From the NCBI RefSeq assembly GCF_016679925.1, contig NZ_JAEQBW010000007.1, positions 62,001 to 126,000 on the forward strand: 64,000 nucleotides of DNA. Reading direction: 5' to 3'. Origin of the DNA: Marivirga aurantiaca. Its GTDB lineage: Bacteria > Bacteroidota > Bacteroidia > Cytophagales > Cyclobacteriaceae. This document shows, in pieces, positions 35,102 through 43,191 of this stretch. A program made the position numbers and the translations under genes. How positions within the stretch are numbered: position 1 is the stretch's first letter; each line of letters begins with the position of its first letter. The notes under the pieces were generated by a model. The model had not been told where the DNA came from and did no database searches. It saw only the letters and a list, made by a program, of their open reading frames with translations.

Positions 35102-36328
35102 ATGGACACAACTTATCAAATATCCAATCAGTATGAGCTCAAGGAATTAGAGTTAAATTCTTTGCTCGAAATCACCCAGGCCATTAATGATAACTTGTCT
35201 GAAGAATCCCTGTACAAGATTTACAATTTTACTTTAAGGGCTAATTTGCGTCTGGCAAAGCTTCTTTTGCTTGTGAAGGAAGAAAATGAATGGCAATGCA
35301 AGGTGGAGTTTGGTGCCAAAAAAAGCTTTAATTGTGAAATACCTTCTGAAGCACTGATTGAACACAAAAAAATATTGTTTCAAAATGATTTGGCAGATAG
35401 TCCATTCGATGAATTTGAGGTAGGCATTCCCGTTTTTCATAAAAATAATTTATTGGCGGTGGTGTTTTTAGGCGGGGTGGCTGATAGCAGTGAAAAAAAG
35501 TTGATTGAAAATCATCTTAATTTTATACAGGCACTTACCAATATCATCATGGTAGCCATTGAGAATAAGAAAATGGCTCGTGCAAAAATTGAGCAAGAGG
35601 TATATGCAAAGGAGATGGAAATTGCTAAAAAAGTGCAACAATTGCTATTTCCTAAAACCTTGCCTGATCAGGAGAACTTTAAAATTGCCGCTCATTATTC
35701 ACCCCACAATACAGTGGGAGGAGATTACTATGATTGGTTGGAGATAGACGAACACAGAAAAATTGTCTGCATAGCAGATGTTTCGGGAAAAGGGGTTCCT
35801 GCCGCCCTCCTTATGTCAAATTTTCAGGCATCATTGAGGACGTTATTGCGTAAAACCTCTGATCTCGAGGAAATCATAAAGGATTTGAACTATCAGGTAT
35901 TCCAAAGTGCTGATGGCGAAAATTTCATCACTTTTTTTATGGCTTTGATTGATGCACATGAAAGTCATATTACCTATGTGAATGCAGGCCATAATCCCCC
36001 CTTTTTAATGAATGCTGATGGAATCAAGGAGTTAGACAAAGGTACGCTTGTATTGGGTGCTTTTGAGGAATTACCTTTTCTGGAAATTGGCCATTTAGAT
36101 TTGAAAGGAGAGCAGACCATGTTCCTGTACACAGATGGGCTTACAGAAGCTTTTAATGACCAGGAAGAGGAATTTGGAGCGGAAAAGGTTGAAGCCTTTC
36201 TGCAGAAAAACAAAACAGCAACTCCCACGCTTTTGATCTCAGAGTTGCTGAAAAAATTAGATGATTTTGTTGGCGACAGAGCTTTTTCTGATGACATTAC
36301 CCTGTTAGTTTGCGATTTTAATGTTTGA
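35102..36328 (+). CDS. GAF-like domain plus SpoIIE/RsbU-type PP2C serine/threonine phosphatase
   Basis: I take the ATG at 35102 (MDTTYQISN) over a TTG nine codons earlier. The 408-aa cytoplasmic protein has a GAF-like sensor region (about 20-160), a linker helix (KEMEIAKKVQQLLFPKTLP) and a PP2C-type phosphatase domain. The metal-binding motifs are GGDYYDW, ADVSGKG, YVNAGHNPP, LYTDGLTEA and FSDDITLLV. RsbU relatives control anti-sigma-antagonist proteins. No partner switch (RsbW/RsbV) is nearby; the neighbours are envelope-glycan genes. It overlaps the deacetylase gene by 8 nt. Confidence 0.9.
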   Translation: MDTTYQISNQYELKELELNSLLEITQAINDNLSEESLYKIYNFTLRANLRLAKLLLLVKEENEWQCKVEFGAKKSFNCEIPSEALIEHKKILFQNDLADSPFDEFEVGIPVFHKNNLLAVVFLGGVADSSEKKLIENHLNFIQALTNIIMVAIENKKMARAKIEQEVYAKEMEIAKKVQQLLFPKTLPDQENFKIAAHYSPHNTVGGDYYDWLEIDEHRKIVCIADVSGKGVPAALLMSNFQASLRTLLRKTSDLEEIIKDLNYQVFQSADGENFITFFMALIDAHESHITYVNAGHNPPFLMNADGIKELDKGTLVLGAFEELPFLEIGHLDLKGEQTMFLYTDGLTEAFNDQEEEFGAEKVEAFLQKNKTATPTLLISELLKKLDDFVGDRAFSDDITLLVCDFNV

Positions 36329-36959
36329 TAAGATTTTCTATAAAACTCCTGCTATTATAAGAGAAATACTTCCAGGTGTTGAATGGAGAATAGAAACCAC
36401 TACCAGACAAATATATCTAACTTTCGATGATGGACCTATTCCGGGCCTTACTCATAAAATTCTTGATATCCTTGCTGAAAATGAAGCCAAGGCCACTTTT
36501 TTTTGTGTAGGGGATAATATCAGAAAGCACCCTGATGTTTTTAAGGAGATTTTAGCCTCTGGACATGCTGTAGGCAATCACACCCAACATCACCTGAAAG
36601 CCTGGAAATCTGCCAAACGGGACTATTTAAATGATATTGATGCATGTGAATCTTATATTAACAAATATCATCAACCTTCGAAAAAACTTTTCCGCCCACC
36701 CTATGGTCAAATTACGCCCACTTTATCCAATACTATTACTAAATTAGGATACCGCATTATTATGTGGGATGTATTGTCCAGGGATTATAATCAGAAGATT
36801 TCTCCTGAAAACATTATGAGAAAGTCAATTCAATATTCCGGAGAGGGCAGTATCATAGTTTTTCATGACAATATAAAGGCACAGGAAAATGTGCTTTTTG
36901 TTTTGCCTCAGTATATCAAATATTTTAGTGAACGTGGATTTAAATTTCTAGCATTATGA
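36321..36959 (+). CDS. Polysaccharide deacetylase family protein (NodB homology, CE4)
   Basis: The 212-aa protein has the NodB motifs: TFDDGP with the catalytic Asp and metal Asp, HxxxH in GNHTQHHLKAW, RPPYG, the DVLSRDY segment and the late IVFHD. CE4 enzymes de-N-acetylate chitin, peptidoglycan or polysaccharide amino sugars. No signal peptide is seen. It overlaps both neighbours (8 nt before, ATGA after), so it works most likely with the two glycosyltransferases, possibly on a cytoplasmic or lipid-linked sugar. Confidence 0.92.
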   Translation: MFDKIFYKTPAIIREILPGVEWRIETTTRQIYLTFDDGPIPGLTHKILDILAENEAKATFFCVGDNIRKHPDVFKEILASGHAVGNHTQHHLKAWKSAKRDYLNDIDACESYINKYHQPSKKLFRPPYGQITPTLSNTITKLGYRIIMWDVLSRDYNQKISPENIMRKSIQYSGEGSIIVFHDNIKAQENVLFVLPQYIKYFSERGFKFLAL

Positions 36960-38065
36960 GCGTTTTGTTTTATGTTCTCCTATTTATTATATTAAGTGTA
37001 ATTGTAGTTGACTTAATTCTTTGGCAAGCATGGAGAGCCAAACCCATTAATGCTGAGCCATATACTGGTGAGTTACCTTTTATTTCTATCTTACTGGCTG
37101 TCCGGAATGAAGTGCATTTCGTAAATTATACTTTGAATTCCCTGGAGGCATTGGACTACCCTAAAGACAAGTACGAGGTATTGATGGGGGATGATGAATC
37201 TGATGATGGTAGTTCCAAAATTATGAAAGCCTGGGATAAAGAAACCAACAATTTTTTTTATATCCCTATAGATATGAAAAAGGATAACCTGGACGCAAAG
37301 GCCAATGTATTGGCTCAATTGGCAGATAAAGCTAAGGGGGAATTCCTGATGATGACAGATGCTGATGCAGAAGTAGCTCCTACCTGGATTATGAAAAACC
37401 TTGCCTGTTGGAAACCTGGCTTAGGAATTCAAAGTGGCTTTACACTGGTAAAAGTAGATAGTTTTTTTTCAAGTATGCAAATGGTTGATTGGGGCCTTGC
37501 ACTGGGTATGGTGAAGATTGTCACTGGCTGGAAAATTCCTGTTACCGCTGTTGGCAATAATATGATGGTCAGTAAGGAAGCTTATCAAAAAGTAGGTGGT
37601 TACAGGGCTATCCCGTTTTCTACTACTGAAGATTTTGCCTTGTTTCAAGCCATAGTGAGAAAAGGGTACTCTTTCCAGCAATTAGCTAATGAAGAAAGTC
37701 TGGTTTATACCCAAGCCATTAAAGGATTCTGGAATTTATTGGAACAAAGAAAAAGATGGATGAGGGGAGCTATGGAGCTGCCAGCTTTTATGAAAACTTT
37801 ACTGCTTATTCAGGCATTATACTTTCCTGCCATGTTAATCATGATTTTTGTAAATCCTTTGGTGGCCATTCCTCTTTTTGGTCTGAAAATCACACTTCAA
37901 AGTTTATTTATTGATAAAATACTGGATCGGTTAAATCAATATTTACCTTTAGGTCATTTATTTATATTTGAATTTTATAGTGGCTTTCTCTCCGTTGCAC
38001 TCATGATATATTATCTGTTACCTTTGCCGGTAAAATGGAAAGGTAGAAAATACACAAAAGGATGA
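36956..38065 (+). CDS. Membrane-associated family 2 glycosyltransferase (second of the cassette)
   Basis: The 369-aa protein has the same layout as the first GT2: N-terminal helix, GT2 core with ILLAVRNEVHFVNYTL, GDDESDDGS, TDADAEV and QRKRWMRG, then C-terminal membrane helices. It has the same length as the earlier GT2 but clearly different sequence, which suggests consecutive transfer of two sugars or two acceptors. Start and stop overlap the neighbours by 4 nt each (ATGA). Confidence 0.9.
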   Translation: MSVLFYVLLFIILSVIVVDLILWQAWRAKPINAEPYTGELPFISILLAVRNEVHFVNYTLNSLEALDYPKDKYEVLMGDDESDDGSSKIMKAWDKETNNFFYIPIDMKKDNLDAKANVLAQLADKAKGEFLMMTDADAEVAPTWIMKNLACWKPGLGIQSGFTLVKVDSFFSSMQMVDWGLALGMVKIVTGWKIPVTAVGNNMMVSKEAYQKVGGYRAIPFSTTEDFALFQAIVRKGYSFQQLANEESLVYTQAIKGFWNLLEQRKRWMRGAMELPAFMKTLLLIQALYFPAMLIMIFVNPLVAIPLFGLKITLQSLFIDKILDRLNQYLPLGHLFIFEFYSGFLSVALMIYYLLPLPVKWKGRKYTKG

Positions 38066-38817
38066 TTGAAACACATGCGCATTTGTATGCAGAAGAATTT
38101 GACAAAGATAGAGCAGAGATGCTTGAAAGAGCCCAGCAAGAAGGGGTTAAGGAATTATACATGCCTAATATTGATAGCGAATCTATAGATGCTATGCTAG
38201 AAGTGGAACAGAAATTCCCTCAAACCGTTGCTACCATGGGTTTGCATCCCTGTTATGTAAAAAAAGATTTTGAGAAAGAGCTCTATCAGGTAGAAAATTG
38301 GTTGAATAAAAGAAAGTTTGCTGCTATTGGTGAAATAGGCCTTGACTTTTATTGGGATAAAACTTTTAAACTACAACAGAAAGAGGCTTTGAAAATCCAG
38401 ATTGATTGGGCAAAAAAATACAAGCTTCCCATCATATTACATTGTCGTGATTCTTTTCAGGAAACTTTTGAAATTGTAAAATCTATGAATGACGAGAACC
38501 TGAAGGGAGTTTTTCATTGCTTTTCAGGAACTGCGGAACAAGCAAAGGAAGTAATTGATTTAGGATTTTATATTGGAGTAGGGGGAGTGGTTACATTTAA
38601 AAATGGAGGATTGGCCGAGTATGTTCCTGATATTGATGTCAACCGGATAGTCCTGGAAACAGATGCGCCCTATCTGGCTCCTGCCCCTAACAGAGGTAAA
38701 AGGAATGAACCTGCTTACCTGAGTATTATTGCACAAAAAATTGCTGATTTGAAAGAAATACCATTGCAGGAATTAGTACAAATTACCAGTAAAAACGCCA
38801 CTCAATTATTCTCCTGA
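38062..38817 (+). CDS. TatD family metal-dependent DNase/hydrolase
   Basis: The 251-aa TIM-barrel protein begins MIETHAHLYAEEFDKDR with the first metal HxH and has GEIGLDFYWD, LPIILHCRD, VFHCFSG and LETDAPYLAP, the TatD family metal ligands. TatD proteins are metal-dependent nucleases with a role in DNA or tRNA quality control. It overlaps the GT2 gene by 4 nt and the asparaginase gene by 1 nt, so it is co-translated but probably not functionally linked. Confidence 0.93.
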   Translation: MIETHAHLYAEEFDKDRAEMLERAQQEGVKELYMPNIDSESIDAMLEVEQKFPQTVATMGLHPCYVKKDFEKELYQVENWLNKRKFAAIGEIGLDFYWDKTFKLQQKEALKIQIDWAKKYKLPIILHCRDSFQETFEIVKSMNDENLKGVFHCFSGTAEQAKEVIDLGFYIGVGGVVTFKNGGLAEYVPDIDVNRIVLETDAPYLAPAPNRGKRNEPAYLSIIAQKIADLKEIPLQELVQITSKNATQLFS

Positions 38818-39887
38818 TGATGAACCCATACGTTTTAACTCATATTGACACCGCTACTCCAAAAGCACCTGAGCAATCTGTTCTGATTATTTACACCGGT
38901 GGTACTTTAGGAATGGTTTATAATGAGCAACAGGCATTAGTGCCATTTGATTTCAAACATATTTTGAAAGAAGTGCCTTCTCTCAAAAATTTTAACCTGA
39001 AAATCACAGTTGCTTCCTTTAAAGAATTAATTGATTCTTCCAACGTAAATCCAAAACACTGGAGCGATATTGCAGGGCTCATTGAAATGTACTATGAAGA
39101 TTATGATGGCTTTATAGTCATTCATGGTACCGATACTATGGCCTTCAGTGCTTCAGCTATTAGCTTTATGCTGGAAGGTTTGAATAAACCAGTTATTTTT
39201 ACAGGTGCACAATTACCTATTGGAGCAGCCAGGTCAGATGCCAGGGAAAATTTAATAACAGCGATAGAAATTGCCTCTCAAAGATTGAATCACCGACCAG
39301 TAGTTTCTGAAGTCTGTATTTATTTTGATAATTTACTGCTTCGCGGGAACCGCTCCAAAAAAGTAGAGAGTGTACAGTTTGATGCATTCCAAAGTGAAAA
39401 CTATCCTGTTTTGGCTGAGGCTGGCGTAATAATTGAATACAATTTTTCCGCTTTGAGAGCCTATCAGCCGGAAGCACAACTAAAAGTCCGGAAAGATATT
39501 CATCAGGAAGTGGCCATACTCAAAATTTTTCCGGGTATTACACAATCATTTGCTAAAGGTGTATTATCTATCCCTGGCTTGAAAGGAATAGTAATGGAAA
39601 CCTACGGATCAGGAAATGCACCAACCAATCCATGGTTTATTGATGAACTAAAGCAGGCTATAGACAGGAATATCCTAATCATGAACGTTTCACAATGTAT
39701 GGGAGGAAAGGTTATTCAGGGTAAATACCAAACCAGTTCTGCTTTGGAAGAAATTGGAGTGATTAGTGGAAGTGATATCACTACAGAGGCGGCTATTACC
39801 AAAATGATGTATGTTCTCAGCCATGCAGAGAATTTGGAACAACAACGATTGAATTTGATTAAACCATTAAGGGGTGAGATGGAGTAA
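38817..39887 (+). CDS. ansA: Type I (cytoplasmic) L-asparaginase
   Basis: The 356-aa protein has the first active-site threonine in IIYTGGTLGM and the second in GFIVIHGTDTMAFSASA. It lacks a signal peptide, so it is the cytoplasmic type. It hydrolyses asparagine to aspartate and ammonia. The start overlaps the TatD stop by 1 nt (TGATG), and a second ATG follows directly. It is the last gene of the long same-strand run. Confidence 0.92.
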   Translation: MMNPYVLTHIDTATPKAPEQSVLIIYTGGTLGMVYNEQQALVPFDFKHILKEVPSLKNFNLKITVASFKELIDSSNVNPKHWSDIAGLIEMYYEDYDGFIVIHGTDTMAFSASAISFMLEGLNKPVIFTGAQLPIGAARSDARENLITAIEIASQRLNHRPVVSEVCIYFDNLLLRGNRSKKVESVQFDAFQSENYPVLAEAGVIIEYNFSALRAYQPEAQLKVRKDIHQEVAILKIFPGITQSFAKGVLSIPGLKGIVMETYGSGNAPTNPWFIDELKQAIDRNILIMNVSQCMGGKVIQGKYQTSSALEEIGVISGSDITTEAAITKMMYVLSHAENLEQQRLNLIKPLRGEME

Positions 39888-40249
39888 TCCTTTTAAATTG
39901 CTAATTTTACCTCCAAATAAATACTTATTTCGTACAAAATAGATAGTAATAAAATTTATGTCATATTATATCTATCATTAAGGATTTAGGAATATTAAGA
40001 TAATTTGTTCCGAAGATTTCAATACAAACTATTTAAAAAGGAATGCAATAGGGAAGTTGGAATATAAAAGGTATAAGTATTTTAATCTTTAATATGATAA
40101 TTTTAATTAATTGTAGCAACATTGGTGCGGATAACAATTATTATTGACCGTTTGACATTTTAAGCTTGCATTGGCAGGAAATAATTGATTTATTTGTGCT
40201 TTGTTGAAAAGAATTCGAATGAAAATTTCTTTGATGTGCTGAATAGTTA
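39888..40249. other. Non-coding region before tRNA-Ser
   Basis: These 362 nt are strongly AT-rich with no ORF of coding character and no clear terminator behind the asparaginase gene. The right end must hold the tRNA promoter. TTTATTTG (40189-40196) is only a partial match to the -7 box. Confidence 0.4.
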
Positions 40250-40336
40250 GGAGAGGTGCCAGAGTGGCCGATCGGGCTCGCTTGGAAAGCGAGTGTGCCT
40301 TTGCGGGCACCGAGGGTTCGAATCCCTCCTTCTCCG
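40250..40336 (+). tRNA. tRNA-Ser (GGA anticodon)
   Basis: An 87-nt class II tRNA. The acceptor stem is GGAGAGG/CTTCTCC, with discriminator G and no encoded CCA. The anticodon stem CTCGC/GCGAG has the loop TTGGAAA, giving anticodon GGA (codons UCC and UCU). A long variable arm (TGCCTTTGCGGGCA) and the T-arm GAGGG-TTCGAAT-CCCTC are present. Confidence 0.96.
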
Positions 40337-40510
40337 CTTTTTTGTTAACATTAAAGACACATTGCAATTAATAGGGACAATATATCTTTCTTTAGCTTAA
40401 AGAATTGAGGAAAATATTTTCTGTTTGTTGATAATTGTGTAAAATTGAATTCTGAATTGTTTAAATATTTAAAAACAAACTAAAAAAAGAAAATTACAAA
40501 CAACTTAACT

Positions 40511-41353
40511 ATGAAAAAGCTATTTGTCTTAATGATGCTGGCCGGAGCTATGTCATTCGGTTTTACAGGCAACGCAGTTGCTCAAGAAGAAGAAACAACT
40601 ACACAGGAATCAGACACAGCACAAGCTGAAGAATCTGCTGACACTGTAGTATCTGAACCAGATACACTTCCTACGGCTATTGCGGCAGAGGAAGAGGAAG
40701 AAGTTGTAGAAGAAGAACAAACATTTCATCAGGTAGTTAAAGAGAAATTTATCGAAGGTGGATGGGAGTTTATGTCAGTAGTGTTAATTTGTTTAATCTT
40801 AGGTTTGGCAATTGCTATTGAAAGAATTATTACTTTAAATTTAGCTACTACTAATACCAATAAGTTATTGGCCAATGTAGAAGAGGCTCTTAATCAAGGT
40901 GGAGTTGAGGCTGCAAAAGAAGTTACCCGAAATACAAGGGGACCTGTTGCTTCTATTTTTACACAAGGACTTATGAGAATGTCTGAGGGTGTAGAAATGG
41001 TTGAAAAATCAGTTATTGCTTACGGATCAGTTGAAATGGGCCGTTTGGAAAGAGGTTTGGTTTGGATATCTCTATTTATTTCATTGGCACCTATGTTAGG
41101 TTTCATGGGTACTGTAATTGGTATGATTGGAGCTTTCGATGCTATTGAAGCAGCGGGTGACATTTCACCATCTTTGGTAGCCGGTGGTATTAAAGTTGCC
41201 TTGTTAACTACAGTGGGTGGTTTGATAGTTGCAGTTATCTTACAATTATTTTACAATTATTGCGTTTCTAAGGTAGATTCTTTGGTAAATCAAATGGAGG
41301 ATGCTTCAATTGCTTTAGTTGACATTTTAGTAAAGCATAACTTAAGTAAATAA
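40511..41353 (+). CDS. exbB: MotA/TolQ/ExbB-family proton channel protein
   Basis: The 280-aa protein has a signal peptide-like N-terminus (about 1-24, ending AVAQ) and an acidic extension rich in Glu and Thr (25-75). The ExbB core follows, with membrane helices at about 90-112, 180-205 and 225-247 and the motif APMLGFMGTVIGMIGAFDAIE. ExbB forms the pentameric proton channel energising TonB-type transport. The exported acidic extension is unlike E. coli ExbB but seen in Bacteroidota. Genes follow for a membrane protein and two ExbD proteins; no TonB gene is in the window. Confidence 0.9.
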   Translation: MKKLFVLMMLAGAMSFGFTGNAVAQEEETTTQESDTAQAEESADTVVSEPDTLPTAIAAEEEEEVVEEEQTFHQVVKEKFIEGGWEFMSVVLICLILGLAIAIERIITLNLATTNTNKLLANVEEALNQGGVEAAKEVTRNTRGPVASIFTQGLMRMSEGVEMVEKSVIAYGSVEMGRLERGLVWISLFISLAPMLGFMGTVIGMIGAFDAIEAAGDISPSLVAGGIKVALLTTVGGLIVAVILQLFYNYCVSKVDSLVNQMEDASIALVDILVKHNLSK

Positions 41354-41375
41354 TTTTAACTTATAAATTTATTAA

Positions 41376-41708
41376 ATGGAATCATTTGCATTTGTTAATA
41401 TATTTTTATATGTAGCTTACTTACTGGTATTTCTAGCAGCACTCGGTGCTATAGTATTACCATTGGTAAATGCATTAGGAAATCCTAAAAGCTTGCTTAA
41501 GTCAGTTTTAGGAATAGCAATCATAGGTGTTATCTATTTAGTGTCATGGGGTGTTTCAGGAGATGAAGTAACCGCAGTATATACTAAGTTTGATATTACA
41601 CCTACATCTTCAAAAGTAATTGGAGGCGTTTTAATCACTACCTATTTATTAATGGGTATTGCAGTGTTGTCAATTATTTATTCTGAAATAAGAAAAATCG
41701 CAAACTAA
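41376..41708 (+). CDS. Conserved membrane protein of the ExbB/ExbD cluster
   Basis: The 110-aa protein has three predicted membrane helices (about 8-30, 40-60 and 82-105) and no known domain. It lies between exbB (22 nt before) and exbD (its stop overlaps the next ATG by 1 nt), so it is surely co-expressed with the motor. It may be an additional membrane subunit or assembly factor; that is inference from position. No charged residue typical of a proton path is obvious. Confidence 0.7.
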   Translation: MESFAFVNIFLYVAYLLVFLAALGAIVLPLVNALGNPKSLLKSVLGIAIIGVIYLVSWGVSGDEVTAVYTKFDITPTSSKVIGGVLITTYLLMGIAVLSIIYSEIRKIAN

Positions 41709-42271
41709 TGGCCAGAAGTAAATCAAGAGCATCATCAGAAGTAAATGCAGGTTCAATGGCAGATATTGCCTTCTTGCTACTTATTTTCTTTCTTGTAACT
41801 ACTACCATTGCATCAGACAAAGGATTAACCATCACTTTACCTCCTAAACCGGATGACGCAGAAGAAATAGATCTTATAATAAAGGAGAGAAACCTTTTTA
41901 AAGTGTCTATTAATTCAGCAGATGCCTTATTAGTGGAAGGAGAGCGAATGGATGACTATACTGAGATTAAAGATATGTTAATCGAACATATTTTAAATCC
42001 TACTAACGATCCTGAATTGTCTGAATCACCTGATAAAGCTATCGTTTCTTACAAAACAGATAGAGGTACCAGTTATGAGATATACATTAATGTGTTAGAT
42101 CAATTACAAGGTGCTTATTATCAAATATATGGTGAAAGGGTAGGTCTTACAGCTGAGGAGTTTCGTACTTTGGATTTAAGCAATCCTAAGGATCAGGCTT
42201 TGTATGATGAGGGTAGAGAAGGAATCCCAATGGCGATTTCAATTGCAGAACCAACTAATATAGGAGGATAA
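41708..42271 (+). CDS. exbD: ExbD/TolR-family biopolymer transport protein (first)
   Basis: The 187-aa protein has a short basic N-terminus, then one membrane helix with the proton-binding aspartate in SMADIAFLLLIFFLVTTTI, and a periplasmic domain (about 45-187). ExbD couples proton flow through ExbB to TonB. It is longer than E. coli ExbD (141 aa) because of a periplasmic insertion. It is followed by a second exbD after 3 nt. Confidence 0.9.
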   Translation: MARSKSRASSEVNAGSMADIAFLLLIFFLVTTTIASDKGLTITLPPKPDDAEEIDLIIKERNLFKVSINSADALLVEGERMDDYTEIKDMLIEHILNPTNDPELSESPDKAIVSYKTDRGTSYEIYINVLDQLQGAYYQIYGERVGLTAEEFRTLDLSNPKDQALYDEGREGIPMAISIAEPTNIGG

Positions 42272-42274
42272 GAT

Positions 42275-42748
42275 ATGTCTAAGTTTAAAAAGAAAACAAG
42301 TGCCAGCCAGGATATACCTACTGCTGCATTACCGGATATTATTTTTATGCTTTTGTTCTTTTTCATGGTAACAACTGTTTTGCGTGAAACTGATATATTG
42401 GTAGAGCAAAATATTCCTAAGGCGGAACAATTGAGAAAAATAGAGCGTAAATCTTTAGTTTCCTACTTGTATATTGGTAAACCTAAGAAAGCAGAGGTTT
42501 ATGGTGAAGAGGCCAAGATCCAGGCGAATGACGTGTTTATTGAGCCTAAAGATGTTCTTCTTTGGGTAGCCAATGAAAAGGATAAATTGGCAGAACAGGA
42601 AAGGGATAAGATCACAATTGCACTGAAAGTTGATAGTGAAGCCAAAATGGGTGTAATTTCTGATGTTCAACAGCAATTGAGAGAAGCTAATGCACGTAAG
42701 CTGATGTATAATACACGAGTATTAACAGAACAACAAGCTGGTTTATAG
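42275..42748 (+). CDS. exbD: ExbD/TolR-family biopolymer transport protein (second)
   Basis: The 157-aa protein has the membrane helix with the conserved aspartate (ALPDIIFMLLFFFMVTTV) and a periplasmic domain that includes YLYIGKPK and a C-terminal ARKLMYNTRV. It is only distantly similar to the preceding ExbD, so the two probably form a hetero-dimer or serve different partners. It is the last gene before a strong terminator. Confidence 0.88.
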   Translation: MSKFKKKTSASQDIPTAALPDIIFMLLFFFMVTTVLRETDILVEQNIPKAEQLRKIERKSLVSYLYIGKPKKAEVYGEEAKIQANDVFIEPKDVLLWVANEKDKLAEQERDKITIALKVDSEAKMGVISDVQQQLREANARKLMYNTRVLTEQQAGL

Positions 42749-42770
42749 TTAAATAAACAAAAATATATTT

Positions 42771-42803
42771 AAAAACCTGCATAATTTTATGCAGGTTTTT
42801 TTT
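42771..42803 (+). terminator. Rho-independent terminator after the ExbB/ExbD array
   Basis: A perfect stem around CCTGCATAA/TTATGCAGG with AT-rich ends is followed by nine T, about 25 nt behind the last exbD. Confidence 0.88.
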
Positions 42804-42920
42804 TGACTAAATTTCGAGGTCTGGGAAATTTTGGGTAAAAAGAGACATTAATCTCAGTCCTACTGTGAATTCAAACTGGAAATCTTTGCAATTGTGGAAC
42901 GGATAATAATATACCATGTC

Positions 42921-43123
42921 GCTCCTCTGGAGCTATTCTAATACAAAAATCAGTACTATTAAGAAGAAACTCCTCTGGAGTTGAAGTGGATAATTTGAAA
43001 TTATATTCCTTTAATTTAGATCAAGGATTTCAATCTTCTAATATATAATAATCAACCAGAGCTACCAAAAGGTAAGTTCCTGTTCCTGTATACTAGTAAT
43101 CAGATGGATTTGCTCCATCGGGG
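42921..43123. repeat. Cluster of short palindromes (CTCC-TCT-GGAG type), possible degenerate repeat element
   Basis: Four stem-loops within 200 nt: GCTCCTCTGGAGC (42921-42933), AACTCCTCTGGAGTT (42968-42982), TACCAAAAGGTA (43063-43074) and CTCCATCGGGG (43113-43123, degenerate). No ORF with coding character lies in 42804-43191. Units with CTCC/GGAG hairpins recur between genes in many Bacteroidota genomes, so this is probably a decayed interspersed repeat. It could not be compared with other copies here. Confidence 0.5.
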
Positions 43124-43191
43124 TAAAACCTTAATAGAAATGCTGTTGGCTTGGATTATTGTTTTAAAACCTTCTCCTTTCTTAGAGCGAC

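Noticed and set aside
40107-40367. Minus-strand reading frame containing KAEKEGFEPSVPAKAHS
   Set aside because: It is the antisense of tRNA-Ser, a well-known false protein in databases.
42749-43191. Possible small protein gene between exbD and the CHASE3-GAF gene
   Set aside because: Only short frames without coding character; the region is explained by a terminator and palindromes.
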